A stretch of DNA of 64,000 bases from Macrostomum hystrix (Eukaryota > Platyhelminthes > Macrostomidae): contig CATNEN010000009.1 in NCBI GenBank assembly GCA_950097015.1, positions 2,501 through 66,500 on the forward strand, read 5' to 3'. Both the position numbers and the translations under genes were made by a program. The notes below the pieces were generated by a model. That model ran no database searches, was not told the DNA's origin, and saw only the letters and a list, made by a program, of their open reading frames with translations. The first letter of the stretch is position 1, and every line of letters begins with the position of its first letter. This document shows positions 23,180-33,345 of the stretch, in pieces.

Positions 23180-23909
23180 GTGATATTGAATAGTGAGCCC
23201 GGATAATGTATTTTTCAATCGCATTTATTCAAGTGATCCTGAAATTTTTGCCTTGGTAACATTATTTAAGACGTTTCATGGTTTCAAATTATCCCCAGTT
23301 ATTGTTCGTCCCCAGTCAGCAATTATAACAGTAGAGTTGTAAACTTTGTTTTTAATTTTTATGCGTGTGCGATTTTTCACATAAAGATACTTTTATAATA
23401 TAAACTACATCTAGTGGCTACATCTACATCTTATTTGCTTTTGGCCATGATTTGGATAAAAAAATACACACTTGTATTGTACTGGCTAATATCTTCTGTA
23501 TTTGCTTCTTGTTTTAACAAATTTATAGATTTAATAGATAAAAGCTCGTTCGTCTTCCATCATTTCCAAGCGATTTTCAGGTAACCTATGCGTCAATGGA
23601 ACTATAAAATGTCATCATTAGAACTATATTAATTAAGACGACTTGCTCACCATTGATGTCCTGCCACGAAGACTGTATATTATGATGTAATGGTTATTAG
23701 GCGTGGCAAAAAGTCTATTGCAATAAATTACATTAATGTATCAAAATTATAATTTCCTACTGGTGTCAATTACAAAAATTATAATAAAATTGTAAAAAAT
23801 TGCAAAAATTACAAGTTATTAAGGGGGTAATTAATTGTAAGAATTGCATAATAATTGCACAATTTGAAATCCAATTTTTCGCAATTTTTGCAATTTCGGT
23901 CAACTAGTG
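23180..23909. other. CACTA 3' non-coding and subterminal region
   Basis: Non-coding DNA from the transposase stop to the right end. From 23,745 it is dense in AAAATTGTAA/AATTACAA words in both orientations, the likely transposase-binding subterminal array. It ends with TTTCGGTCAACTAGTG. Confidence 0.7.
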
Positions 23910-23911
23910 GT

Positions 23912-24437
23912 ATTGAACAACCTCCGCGCGGATCGACACCTCCTCATTGAAGAGGCGTTGGCGGCTGTTGAACTCGGTCAGCGACGACCCACTCAGTTGG
24001 TCAACGACATTCAACGCCGTTTTGCAGATGTTGGGCTACAGGTGGACGACGCCATTGTTAAGGCACGTTTGATCGCCGCGCTTCCAACCAACATCAGGTG
24101 TGCTTTGGTCGCCCACGAGAGCAGCCCGTTAGATGTATTTGCCAAGATCGCCGATGGCATGGTCGCCGTAACCGGACGTCCTTCCCCTTTCGTGGATATT
24201 CAAAGCCTCTCATATGCGGACAACAACCGGAACAGCAGAGAGACTACCTCAGAAGAGCGATACAAGCGACAGCAGCAGCGTCCACTGATTTGTAATGCGC
24301 ATATTTTCTATGCCAGCAAGGCCCGCACATGCCGCCCATGGTGTCAGTGGCCAGGCAACAAACCAAAAACTGTATTGCGTCCTAGCCAATCGACCCCGGC
24401 TCACTCGCGTTCTGCTTCACCTCTCCCAAAAGCGTAA
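23912..24437 (+). pseudogene. Gypsy B gag, C-terminal piece
   Basis: The frame continues gag after the CACTA insertion (LNNLRADRHLLIEEALAAVE, then LVNDIQRRFADVGLQVDDAI). Near the end a nucleocapsid-like knuckle is recognisable as CNAHIFYASKARTCRPWC, though its spacing suggests decay. It stops at 24435-24437, six bases before the pol frame opens, and pol is in a different phase. Whether this is a normal gag-pol frameshift or damage cannot be decided from one copy. Confidence 0.82.
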
Positions 24438-24442
24438 GTCAT

Positions 24443-26527
24443 GTGCAACGGCCGGGCCATGACGACAAGCAGGCCTCCACGCCACTTGTTGCCGCACAAG
24501 TTTTTGGTTCCGACATTAAATTCATCGTTGACACTGGCGCTGAGAGATCTCTGCTCCCTCCAAGTTTCGTTCCGCTCAACCTCATATCTCCCTGTAACGT
24601 CCGCCTCCGAGGAGTCAGCGGTCACGAAATTCATCTGCATGGTCAATCGTCGGTCACATTCTCCATTAATGGCCTGCGGCGTATGTTTCGTGTCGATTTC
24701 ATTATTGCTAACACGGCCCCTATACTCGGCTCGGATTTTTTGACTCAATACGAACTGCTTATCGACATGGGTTCCAGATGCATCCGCGACCCACTCACTT
24801 CCCTTTCCGCACCACTGTGTTTTGAACACACCAAAGGTTTTATACCTCCCTCTGTTCATGTTGTTGCTGCCGCACCAGTTAGTCACGTTCTATTGCCGTT
24901 TCCTGATCTAACGGCTTCGCCCGATTACTCAGTCCTTCCTGCAACGCCAGTGACTCATCAAATCATCACCACTGGAAAACCAGTATTCTGCAAACCTCGC
25001 CCACTGTCTCCTGCTAAGTATGCTGTTGCCAAAGCTGAATTTGACAAGCTCCTGCAAATGGGCATCGTTCGCCCGTCTTCTAGTCCGTGGGCCTCACCGC
25101 TCCACATGGTCAAGAAGCCCGACGGATCTTGGCGACCGTGTGGAGACTACCGCGCCCTTAACAGCGTAACAACTCCCGACCGATATCCGTTGCCTCATCT
25201 TCGACATTTTCATCACCACTTACGAGGCAGCAATGTTTTCAGCAAACTGGATCTTGTCAAGGCATACCACTTCATTCCTATGGCTGAGGAGGACATTGCC
25301 AAAACCGCGATTTGCACCCCTTTTGGATCCTTTGAATACACGAGGATGCCATTCGGCCTGCGGAACTCCGGCAGTACATTTCAACGGTTCATCGACTCCC
25401 TTTTCCGTGGTCTGGATTGTGCAATCACGTATGTTGACGACGTCCTGATCCACAGCAAATCGGAGGAGGAGCACCACAGGGATGTGGAATCCGTTTTACA
25501 GAGACTGCGCCATGAAGGCTTGCGAGTAAATCCTGAAAAATGTCAATTTTTTCAAAAGGAAATTGAATTCCTCGGTCACCTAATCTCTGCCCAAGGCATT
25601 CAACCAATTCCATCTCGTCTAGACGCACTTCGCAAACTCTCACCTCCGCGCGATTTCAAGAGTCTACAGAGAATACTGGGTATGTTTGGTTTCTATCAAC
25701 GTCACATTCCAAACTACGCCCACATTATTCAACCTCTTCGATCATTGAGTGATGACTCCTACGAGTGGACTGCTCACCACGATGCAGCTTTCCAGAAACT
25801 TAAGGATAGTTTATCCTCCGCTGTTACCCTCGCCTTTCCTGATCCTACAGCTACTTTCACCATAACGTCCGACGCCAGTTCTTTTGCGATTGGTGCCAGT
25901 CTTCATCAGGTAGTTGAAGGAAACTCCTCACCGATAGCGTTTTTCTCACGTAAGCTAACAACTACCGAATGCTCATACAGCGCCTTCGACCGTGAGCTCC
26001 TGGCTGTGTTCGCTGCAGTAAAAACCTGGCGCCATCACATTCATGGTCATCCGACAACTGTGTTTTGCGACCACAAACCACTGATAGGCGCGTTCCATAG
26101 TACCAAAGAACGCCTCTCGGATCGACAGCAACGCCAATTATCCACCATCACGGAATACGTCACGGAAATTGTACATATCCCGGGCACCAAAAACGTCGTT
26201 GCTGACACTCTGTCCCGCGATGTCACCGATACATACGGCGTCAATGTCATTGAAGACGCAGACAACCCAATCATTCAACTACCTGCCGACCTCCCGGCAA
26301 TCGCGCGAGCACAAAAAGAAATGGGAATAACTGGTGACCAGTTTAGTCCTTTTGACATTGGTCTACTTGACTGTCCACTCTACTGCGAGACGTCACAACC
26401 CAATCCTCGCCCTTTCGTTCCGGAGAGTCTACGTCGGCAGATCGTCCTAGCTCTTCACGAAATTTCACATGCTGGAGTCAAGGCCACACTACGCCTAGTT
26501 GCCCATCGTTTTTTTGGCCATGTATGA
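24443..26527 (+). pseudogene. Gypsy B pol: protease, RT, RNase H and start of integrase
   Basis: The 694-codon frame holds an aspartic protease (FIVDTGAERSLLPPSF, residues about 28-43) and RT with KKPDGSWRPCGDYRALN, FSKLDLVKAYHFIPM and the catalytic YVDDVLIH (about 25,430). RNase H follows with TSDASSFAIGA, AFDRELLAV and FCDHKPL. The integrase N-terminal zinc-binding region begins near the end (HEISHAGVKATLRLVAHRFF). The frame is then lost at a T-run at about 26,509-26,515 through an apparent single-base loss and meets a stop at 26,525. All enzymatic signature residues up to that point are present, so this copy was disabled recently or the break is a homopolymer error. Confidence 0.93.
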
Positions 26528-27528
26528 AATCCGACGTACAGAATTGGACAGCTTCATGTCTCCAGTGCCAAGCCGCCAAAGTTGGGCGCCACATTCAACG
26601 CCCACTTCATTTCCTACCGTGCCCCACACAGCGTTTTACGACTGTCCACATGGATTTAGTGGGACCACTTCCACCTCCGGAGCCCGACGACTTATCAACA
26701 CCGCAGCCCCGCTACCTTCTTACCGTAATAGATTCATTTACTCGCTGGATTGAAGCCGTTCCGCTGCAAACCATTTCGGCTGCTGCAGTCGCACGTGCTT
26801 TTGTCGACCATTGGGTCTGTCGCTTTGGACCACCATTAACCCTGGTTACTGATCAAGGGACACAGTTTCGCTCAGAGCTGATGGCCGACCTGGTGACCCT
26901 TCTCGGTGTTCACCACATCCGCACCTCAGCTTACAATCCGAAAGCTAACGGAATGATAGAACGCTCTCATCGCTCTCTCAAAGCCAGTCTTCGCGCACGA
27001 GGTCGTTCATGGCTATCTCAACTGAACGTCGTTCTTTTTGGTCTGCGCATTCATCCGGATGACACCGGTAACTCTCCCTTTTCTACCGTAACCGGCGAAC
27101 AACCACTTGTTCCGCCAGTCGTTACTGACGATTCCAACAATCGAAAACTCGCACAAAGCCTTCACAGTTTATTCTTCCCGTACCGACTGCCACGGACGCA
27201 GCATCGACCAGTTCACCTTCCGTCCGCTCTATCAACCTGTGAATTTGCTTGGCTTCGATTAGATCGCGTGAGAAAACCATTGGAAGCACCATATCAGGGC
27301 CCTTTCAAGGTCGTCCACCGTTCCGCTGACACAATGACCCTGGATATCAAGGGCAAACCTCAAGTGGTATCAATCGAACGCATCAAACCGGCACGTCTGC
27401 CAAATCCTGCACCCCAGACGCGCTCAATGACCAATTCAAACCCTGTTATAAGCCCAGTTTTTCAAGTGCAACAACGCCCCATAAAACGCGTCCATTTTAA
27501 TGACAATGTAACTGTTCTTACTCGTTGA
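26524..27528 (+). pseudogene. Gypsy B integrase
   Basis: The frame starts with the second half of the HHCC zinc module (CLQC), then the DDE core: Asp in TTVHMDLVGP (about 26,650), Asp in VTDQGTQF (about 26,850) and Glu in GMIERSHRSL (about 26,960), a D-D35-E spacing. A C-terminal chromodomain-like or GPY/F segment follows (PLEAPYQGPFKVV). The frame reaches its natural stop just before the purine tract and 3' LTR. It is separated from pol by the one-base break described for the previous entry. Confidence 0.92.
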
Positions 27529-27540
27529 GGGGGGAGTGTT

Positions 27541-27787
27541 TGTAGCGTCTAAAACGAACTTTTATTTCAGACTTAGTTACGACTCTAACTTTCTTTTATT
27601 TCCATAGACAACCCCACTTGTTCCACCAAGAATACTAGGATACTAGCCTTCCCTTTTTCCCATAGATTAACTGTACCAGCTCAATTAAATAAAGCCGACC
27701 ACGGGGGCCAAGGCTCCCCTTCTTAACCCTGCTAAGAGAAATACAAGTTCACCGCCTTAGCTTAATTTGTTTTGGCTAAGAGCCACA
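27541..27787 (+). repeat. 3' LTR of gypsy B
   Basis: Identical to the 5' LTR except for one base. It is preceded by the polypurine tract GAGGGGGGAG at about 27,527-27,536, which primes plus-strand DNA in this class. Confidence 0.93.
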
Positions 27788-27791
27788 ACCT

Positions 27792-28187
27792 AATTTCTCC
27801 ACCAAAATCGCCCCACTGAATGACCTTCGAAAGGGAAGCTCGCCCTTCGTCTGGTCCGACGAGTGCGCTCACGCATTTGAGGGGCTCAAGCGAGAAATAT
27901 CATCCAGGCCTGTGGTGCAGCCATATAGCCTCGAAAAAGAGGCCACTCTCACCACTGACGCCTCCAAAGGTGCGCTTGCTGCTGTTTTGACCCAGGACGG
28001 GCACCCCGTGATTTACATCTCCAGGACTCTCTCATCCGCAGAAGCCAACTACTCAAACATCGAACGAGAGGCACTGGCGATTTTCTGGGCAATCCATAGG
28101 CTTAAACACTATCTGCAGGCCGAAAATTCACCATTCGGACTGATCACCAACCGTTGCTTCGCCTCTTTGGTGGCAGCATTCCATTGA
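27792..28187 (+). pseudogene. Gypsy A pol continued: RNase H
   Basis: This resumes the protein interrupted at 14,627. It starts with NFSTKIAPLNDLRKGSSPFV, then an RNase H domain with TLTTDASKGALAAVLTQ, IEREALAIFWAIHRLKHYLQ. The expected catalytic segment after GLITNR is lost at a frame break near 28,140, and the frame ends at 28,187. Homology moves to the frame beginning at 28,154. Confidence 0.9.
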
Positions 28188-29521
28188 GCACCTCTTCCAG
28201 AATCAGCCGATGGGCGCTGTTTCTAATGCAATTCGATTTAACCCTGGAATACGTACAAGGGACAAAAATTCCGCATGCCGACGCGCTCTCCCGACTCCGG
28301 TTCGAAAACGCTGATCTTGAACCTAGCAGCACCTTTTGGGCGGTAAACTGCGTTGCCTTTGAATCCCCAACCATTGATCCACACAGAATAGCATCCGAAA
28401 TCGATTCAGACGGCCTCCTTCAACGAATAGTTCGCCGCATTCGGTCTGGTGACTGGCGAGGGTGCACACAAGCAGAGGCAGCCTTTAAGAAAGTCGCGGA
28501 ATGCCTGACTCTCGAGAATGGCCTGATCTACATGCGCCGCCGAGCATTCATTCCACCAAGGCTCAGACGAGAGGCCTTCGACGCAGTGCATGACACTCAT
28601 ACGGGTTCCAACGCAGCCCACAAGTTGCTTGCACAGATCTGTTGGTGGCCCGGCATGCAGAGAGATGTGGAGCAATTTGTTTCTCAATGCCGAACATGTA
28701 CTCAGTTAAGACCTCGTCTGCAAAAAACTCGGGACACTTGGCCACCTGCCACCGCTCCATTTCAAAGAGTGCACATGGACTGGGCTTTTGTACCAGCCGT
28801 TGGCAACATTCTCATCGTGGTTGATGCGTACTCGGGCTGGATAGAAGCTTTCCCCACAAAGGACAGATCAGCAGACAGTGTCATCAACTCGTTGCGAACA
28901 GTTTTTACTCGCTTTGGTGTTCCGGAGCTAGTTGTTTCGGACAACGCAGCGGAGTTCACCTCGGCTCCACTATTGGCCTGGTTGGAAAGGAACGGTGCTC
29001 GTAAGATGGAGAGCCCTCCATACTCCCCTCAATCTAATGGTGCAGCCGAGCGAGCCGTCCAGACAATCAAGAAGGCCTTGCAGGCATGGACCCAGCGTCT
29101 AACACATGGCAGCTTTGTCGCTTTTTTGCAGAAGGCTCTGCTACATCATCGCAATTCTTCAACTTCACGCGGACGAACACCTGCCGAGCTCGTGCTAGGA
29201 CGGCGACTTCGAGTTCCGGTGGTCTGCACCTTCCAGCAGGGCGACCCGGTGCAGTTCAAGGCAAACGGCGACACCACCAGCTCTCGAGCTGAGTTCCTGA
29301 TGTCGCAGGGGCGCAACACCTCCTGGCTACTGACGGGCGCCAAACTACAACTGGCCTCAAACAATCAATTGGGCCCGCTGGTTCCTGCCTCTGAGACCGA
29401 TGAGGAGGAAGAAGCAGTTCACCAACAACCACAAGCCAATATGCCTGAGTTTCCCCCGGAGATCGCTCCGACAAGAAGAAGCACTAGGGTGAGGAATCCC
29501 CCAAATCGCTTTGTGCCGTAG
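28154..29521 (+). pseudogene. Gypsy A pol continued: RNase H end and integrase
   Basis: Begins in the C-terminal RNase H region (RISRWALFLMQFDLTLEYVQ, ADALSRL). The integrase zinc module is visible (HDTHTGSNAAHKLL ... CRTCTQ). The catalytic core has Asp in VHMDWAFVP, Asp in VVSDNAAEF and Glu in GAAERAVQT with 35-residue spacing. A basic and acidic tail ends RSTRVRNPPNRFVP at the stop. No stop interrupts the integrase itself, so this part alone is intact. Confidence 0.92.
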
Positions 29522-29643
29522 GCTCAGACTGAGTAAACTATGATCGCGTCATTTCACTGACTTTGCGAAGTCTATTAACTAGTTCTTAAAGTTTGTTTGT
29601 TTGACTGGACGTTACCCATTGTCTTCCTTTGCAGATGGGGACA

Positions 29644-29858
29644 TGTGGTAGTGGCTGCTAGCTAGAGCTAGCGTTGTTGCACTTTTCCCGATAATATCCT
29701 TGTAATGTCTATGGTCTCTAATTCTCAACCTGCTATAGGTTCCTAAGCTTTCGTTCCCAGCCTCTCACTTATGTTATAATCTCTTTGCTTGAATAAACGC
29801 TATGCTACGTACACAACGTTAACGCAAAAGCACCAACAGCTTCATCCAAACTACGACA
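29644..29858 (+). repeat. 3' LTR of gypsy A
   Basis: It differs from the 5' LTR at two positions (in TGCTACG and in GCAAAAGC). A short purine run GATGGGGA precedes it at about 29,634. The target duplication AGTAA follows at 29859-29863. Confidence 0.93.
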
Positions 29859-29863
29859 AGTAA

Positions 29864-30018
29864 ATAGAGTCAGTCTCAACCGACAATTATTTTCCAAAAT
29901 TATAAAATCATGCTCTAAGTGAAATCTCAGGGTAAGATCTCATAATGAGATTAAGGTGAGATAAAAGACATATGCATGTTAGGTATAGACATATGCATAG
30001 GCAATCTCAGCCTAAGAT
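29864..30018. repeat. 144-bp satellite, right remnant
   Basis: After the AGTAA duplication the satellite continues (TAGAGTCAGTCTCAACC, then GAAATCTCAGGGTAAGATCT) but is more diverged than the left copies and fades out by about 30,015. This shows that gypsy A interrupted a satellite unit. Confidence 0.8.
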
Positions 30019-30019
30019 A

Positions 30020-30460
30020 TATATACTTTACATATGAGGGGCGAATCAGGGAACTTGAGGGGCGAATCGGGCCTACTGGGAAACGCCCCTCGATTTGGGA
30101 AAAGCGCCTCTAACCTCCGTGGGATCCACGCCTCATATCCCTAACCCCTGGCCTCGGAATCCTCCTAAGTCCTAACCCATTTTTTCTCCCATTTGTTAAT
30201 TTTTTACCCCTGCTCAACTCCCATTTGTTAATTGTAACCCCTACCCTCTTTTTATTCGCTCCCGACCCTCGCGCCCATCTTTTTAATATAAATTTATTAT
30301 TATATATACAAATATACCCGCCACACCTTAGACTCTTCACTTAACTAGCTCTTGATAAAGGCAAACCCGCCGAAACGCGTCGAGCATTTTAAAACCAAAA
30401 ATTCCGCCTGTCTCCTCTTAGACTTTTTTTATTAAGCAGTCGACCGGAACCGGATCGGTT
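30020..30460 (+). mobile_element. PLE-like terminal module with hammerhead-like motif (copy 1)
   Basis: A non-coding stretch resembles the region at about 49,850-50,073: shared ACCCATTTTTT and TACAAATATAC words, then a hammerhead-like fold (30347-30386), then about 75 bp, then CCCTAA repeats. Penelope-like elements carry hammerhead motifs in their terminal repeats, and endonuclease-lacking ones attach to telomeres; both points are family knowledge. No reverse transcriptase remains here, so the assignment rests on the motif and on architecture shared by two copies. Confidence 0.5.
30347..30386 (+). ncRNA. Hammerhead-like ribozyme motif 1 (degenerate)
   Basis: Stem I GCTC (30348-30351) pairs with GAGC (30382-30385). 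Box 1 reads TTGATAA where CTGANGA is expected, stem II is GGC/GCC, box 2 is GAAA (30372-30375), and stem III plus cleavage site read CGCGTC. Two box 1 positions are altered (C to T, and G to A at the catalytic G), so this copy is probably inactive. Confidence 0.5.
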
Positions 30461-30492
30461 CCTAACTCCTAACCCTAACCCTACCCTAACCC
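30461..30492. repeat. Interstitial telomeric repeat 1
   Basis: Four to five CCCTAA units, two of them shortened (CTCCTAAC, CCTAC), in the same orientation as the terminal telomere. It lies 74 bp downstream of hammerhead motif 1. A TTGGGG-type stretch GGTTGGGGTTGGGGTTTA follows at about 30,553. Confidence 0.9.
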
Positions 30493-30648
30493 ATGATTCT
30501 GTCTCCAATAACTACTTGGTTACTACCGCAACCGCAGTGATGGCGTGAGGACTGGTTGGGGTTGGGGTTTATTCTTTCTAGCAATCACGCGGTTGGCTGG
30601 CTGTCCAGCGAACCAGGATCGCCCGCTCGCCCGCCCGCCCCGCTAAAT

Positions 30649-30661
30649 GCTCGATATATAG
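30649..30661 (+). promoter_or_regulatory. TATA-like element upstream of the zinc-finger gene
   Basis: CGATATATAGTA lies about 45 bp before ATG 30700, downstream of a GC-rich CGCCCGCTCGCCCGCCC stretch. Spacing suits a short 5' leader. Confidence 0.4.
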
Positions 30662-30699
30662 TAGGTTCGCCAAGTATGCTAGTATGAAATTTACAAACA

Positions 30700-33345
30700 A
30701 TGTCGAGAAGCCACCATTCTAAAGACCCTAAAGAGTGTGCAATCTGCGAGCAGAAGATGAGGCATGACAACCTCATTCGGCACGTCAAAATCGTACACAA
30801 AGAATACGTTCACAGGCTTGACGACCTGAGATGGTATTCTCTGTTTGCGAGTTGTGTAAGCAAAAATGGAGTCATGTGCGGAGTGAAAACATGCTTTGAA
30901 GTACGACTTCATATTCGTGATCATTATCGCTCCCATCATGGCATTCATTCTGCTGACCAGACATACAACAAGTCCGAGCACATGAAGTTGCTTCGTGAAT
31001 TTGCCCTCGCATACCTTGATTCCGCAAAGTCTGCCCTAAAGATGGACAGGCCATTGCCCCCACATCCTTCGACGTGGAAGCGATTTGAAGGCCGAGTTAC
31101 AACACCTGAAGTCGGCATGGTAAGTATTTTATATGTTTTCTGTTTATTTTATGCTAATTAGTTGTTAGAATACCATTTAGCATTTAGCAAACAAAACCAG
31201 TCCATAGCACAAAACACAGATAAATAATATCTTAGCTGTTTGAGCCATTTACTTAGTATTTTTACTATGGCTATTAGTAATTTTTTTAATTTTGTAAATA
31301 CAGATTTGTTTCTTATATTAGGAATCGTAAAGTAATTTCCTAATTGTGCAGAAGGACGGGTAGAGTAAGGATATGGAGAGAGGTAAAGTGATTAGAGAGA
31401 GTAATAGAGTAAGGGGATGGAGACAGGAAGGGTGAGGATAATGAGAGCGGGTAGAGTGGGGAGAGGTAGGGTGATCAGAAGAAAATGGGTGGGAAGTAGG
31501 GAGCGATTATTAGGGAATAGTAAAGTGAGCAGACTGAGAGGGGAAATAAATGAGGAGAAATGGGTGAGTAGAGTATGAAAAGAGAGGGGTGAGTAGGGAG
31601 AGAAATATGGGTATAGTGGGGAGAGAGTGAGAGGTAGATTGAAGAAGTAGAATCTTGGAGTCAGCGGAGAGAGTTGGGTAGAGTGAGAAAAGAGAGGCGG
31701 TTGGCGAGGCGTAGAGTAAAGAGTGATGTATATATGTAGAGTGACGAGTTGGTAGACAAGTAGAGTGACAGAATAAAAAGAAATCCTGTGAGGAGATGGA
31801 GACGAAAGTAGTGGTGATAATGAGAGGGGTAGAATTTGGAGAGAGGAGGCGATAAAATAAGAACAAAATCTGAAAAGTTTGTTCATTAGTTCACCTGCCA
31901 ATATGTGCGACTTTTGGCACACTGAAAGATGGAGCTATTATGAATTGATTTTGTCGGATTATATGGCCATTACTGTGTACAAGAGTTGCTTTCTGTTTTA
32001 TATTCTGATAGTGAGAGGCAAACTATTACCTAGCAGCCTGTGATTAAAAGTGTTGCCATATTTAATCACTTAACTCTTAATCACTTAACACATAGCAAAT
32101 GTGTTACTTTTGGCAGATGTGAAGTACTGTATGTTTAAGCTCAAAAAGGCAAAAAATTTTGTGTTATTTTAACGGTTATAGTGACCCTTCATACAGTTTG
32201 CTTTTTAATAATTATTTTTCGTAATGAATACTTTCAGTTGGAAAATATTATTACTGAGGTTTTTAGGAAAATCTGAGAAAAAATAAAAACAAATCATTTA
32301 TTGTTCCTGCGTGAATGTTACTGTGCAAATAAATATTATAGGTGTATTGCTGTATATTTTAGGCTCATACGTTCTTCTCACTCTCTTTTTTCTCAGGCTC
32401 GGCGCTTTAGGGAAGTACTTCCGGAGCCAAAGGCGAGTTCGACAACGTGCACGGATGCAACTGAAGAACCAGAACTGGCTGAACAACATGTGAGTTACCA
32501 AGCGGGTTTTTTTCGTCAATTCGGAGTGGCTTTGGGCGGAGCTGATTTGGGCGGGTTTACATCACGCAGAGATTTTGGGCGAAGGGAGCTTAGGCGGAGG
32601 TCTCTACTAGGAGGGTGAACTCACGGCAAGTGACTTCAGGCGGAGTGAATTCAGGCGGAGTGACTTCAGGCGGAGTGACTTCAGGCGGAGTGACTTCAGG
32701 CGGAGTGACTTCAGGCGGAGTGACTTTAGGCGAAGGGGCTCCTTTTGGAGTGGCTTTGGGCGGAGTTGATTTGGGGCGGGTTCACCTCACGCGAAGTAAT
32801 TTTGGGTGAAGTGATTTTAGGCGGATTGTCTTTATTCAGAGAGTGAACTCGCGGCGATCGATCGAGTGACTTCAGGCAGAGTGACTTAAGGCGGAGTGCC
32901 TTTATTCGTAGCTGCTTTGGTCTTTATGCGGTTTACCTCACGCAGAGATTTTGGGCGGAGGGAGCTTAGGAGCGGCTTTGGCCGGAGCTGATTTGGGCAG
33001 GTTTACCTCTTTATCTTACAGATCCTTACCTTACAGATAGATAAGGCTAGACAGACATACAGATGGAGATAAACGTACAGACAGATAGGGATGGACAGAC
33101 AGACTGATAGGCAGACAGAGAGATAGAGATAGACAGAGAGAGATACACAGGCAGACAGATAGGCAGACAGATAGGCAGAGAGATAGATAGGGATAGACAG
33201 ATATACGGACAGATAGAGATAGACAGATAGAAACATTATTAGTATTGAAAAACACTTACTGATCATTAACATCTTTAAAATTATCCTGAAATACTATTTC
33301 TTGTTTGTTCCTTCACAGCTGGATGTATCGAAGTACTGCGTGTGA
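30700..33345 (+). CDS. Predicted three-exon zinc-finger-like gene (179 aa)
   Basis: Exon 1 is 30700-31119 (donor GTAAGT), exon 2 is 32397-32489 (acceptor TTTTCTCAG, donor GTGAGT) and exon 3 is 33319-33345 (acceptor TTCCTTCACAG), all phase 0, with a stop after eight codons. Residues about 13-33 form a C2H2-like finger, CAICEQKMRHDNLIRHVKIVH; a second Cys/His cluster (CGVKTC ... HIRDHYRSHHG) lies near residues 60-82. Exon 2 is acidic. I recognise no specific family. Splice sites match consensus and frames join cleanly, which supports a real gene; the very short last exon is the weakest part. Intron 1 holds a GA-rich tract and intron 2 two minisatellites. Confidence 0.55.
31340..31860. repeat. 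Polypurine GA-rich minisatellite-like tract
   Basis: About 500 bp of strongly purine-biased + strand with recurring GGTAGAGTG/GGGGAGAG words, inside predicted intron 1 of the zinc-finger gene. Long minus-strand frames over it are Ser/Leu/Pro-rich products of the composition bias, not genes. Confidence 0.8.
32620..32750. repeat. 15-bp minisatellite (GGCGGAGTGACTTCA)
   Basis: At least seven nearly perfect copies between 32,636 and 32,730, with diverged TGGGCGGAG/TTAGGCGGA words spreading from 32,520 to 32,995. Because 15 is a multiple of 3, a short repetitive frame (GGVTS repeated) appears and should not be called a gene. Confidence 0.88.
33030..33235. repeat. (AGAC/AGAT)n microsatellite
   Basis: An imperfect tetranucleotide-type run of CAGACAGATAGG and GATAGAGATAGACAG words over about 200 bp. 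Minus-strand Leu/Ser/Tyr-rich frames are a consequence. Confidence 0.88.

Larger units (their letters stand above)
15264..23909 (+). mobile_element. CACTA (EnSpm-type) DNA transposon, nested in gag of gypsy B
   Basis: The ends are inverted repeats: CACAAGTTGACCAAATTGCC on the left and, reading inward from the right, CACTAGTTGACCGAAATTGC. A 2-bp duplication GT (15262-15263, 23910-23911) flanks them, and removing the element restores the gag frame. It encodes two genes in the same direction, a BEN-domain protein and a Tnp2-like transposase, both with full-length open frames. Subterminal DNA is rich in TTGTAATT/AATTACAA words, as expected for transposase-binding arrays. The left end reads CACAA rather than CACTA. 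The Helitron at 16336-18611 is inserted in its 5' non-coding part. Without it the element is about 6.4 kb. Confidence 0.92.
14632..27787 (+). mobile_element. Ty3/gypsy LTR retrotransposon B (nested in A)
   Basis: LTRs of 247 bp at 14632-14878 and 27541-27787 differ at a single position. The target duplication is ACCT at 14628-14631 and 27788-27791. A primer-binding site matching the 3' end of initiator tRNA-Met (TGGTAGCAGAG, 14881-14891) follows the 5' LTR, and a purine tract GAGGGGGGAG precedes the 3' LTR. Minus its nested CACTA element it is about 4.5 kb. Lower LTR divergence than element A agrees with B being the later insertion. It carries a stop in gag, the CACTA insertion, and frame breaks between gag and pol and in integrase. 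Confidence 0.95.
12396..29858 (+). mobile_element. Ty3/gypsy LTR retrotransposon A (outermost element of the nest)
   Basis: The element is bounded by 215-bp LTRs at 12396-12610 and 29644-29858 that differ at two positions, and by a 5-bp target duplication AGTAA at 12391-12395 and 29859-29863. It lies in the 144-bp satellite. Without its nested insertions it is about 4.3 kb. Gene order gag, protease, RT, RNase H, integrase is that of Ty3/gypsy. The coding region is split at 14631 by element B and also carries frameshifts in protease (about 13,615) and at the end of RNase H (about 28,140), so it is inactive. LTR similarity indicates a fairly recent insertion. Confidence 0.95.

Noticed and set aside
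31392-31922. 176-aa minus-strand Leu/Ser/Pro-rich frame
   Set aside because: Caused by the purine-rich tract on the + strand; no domain and strong composition bias.
32615-32809. GGVTS repeat protein
   Set aside because: Translation of a 15-bp minisatellite within a predicted intron.
33003-33272. Leu/Tyr/Ser/Cys repeat protein on the minus strand
   Set aside because: Translation of an AGAC/AGAT microsatellite.
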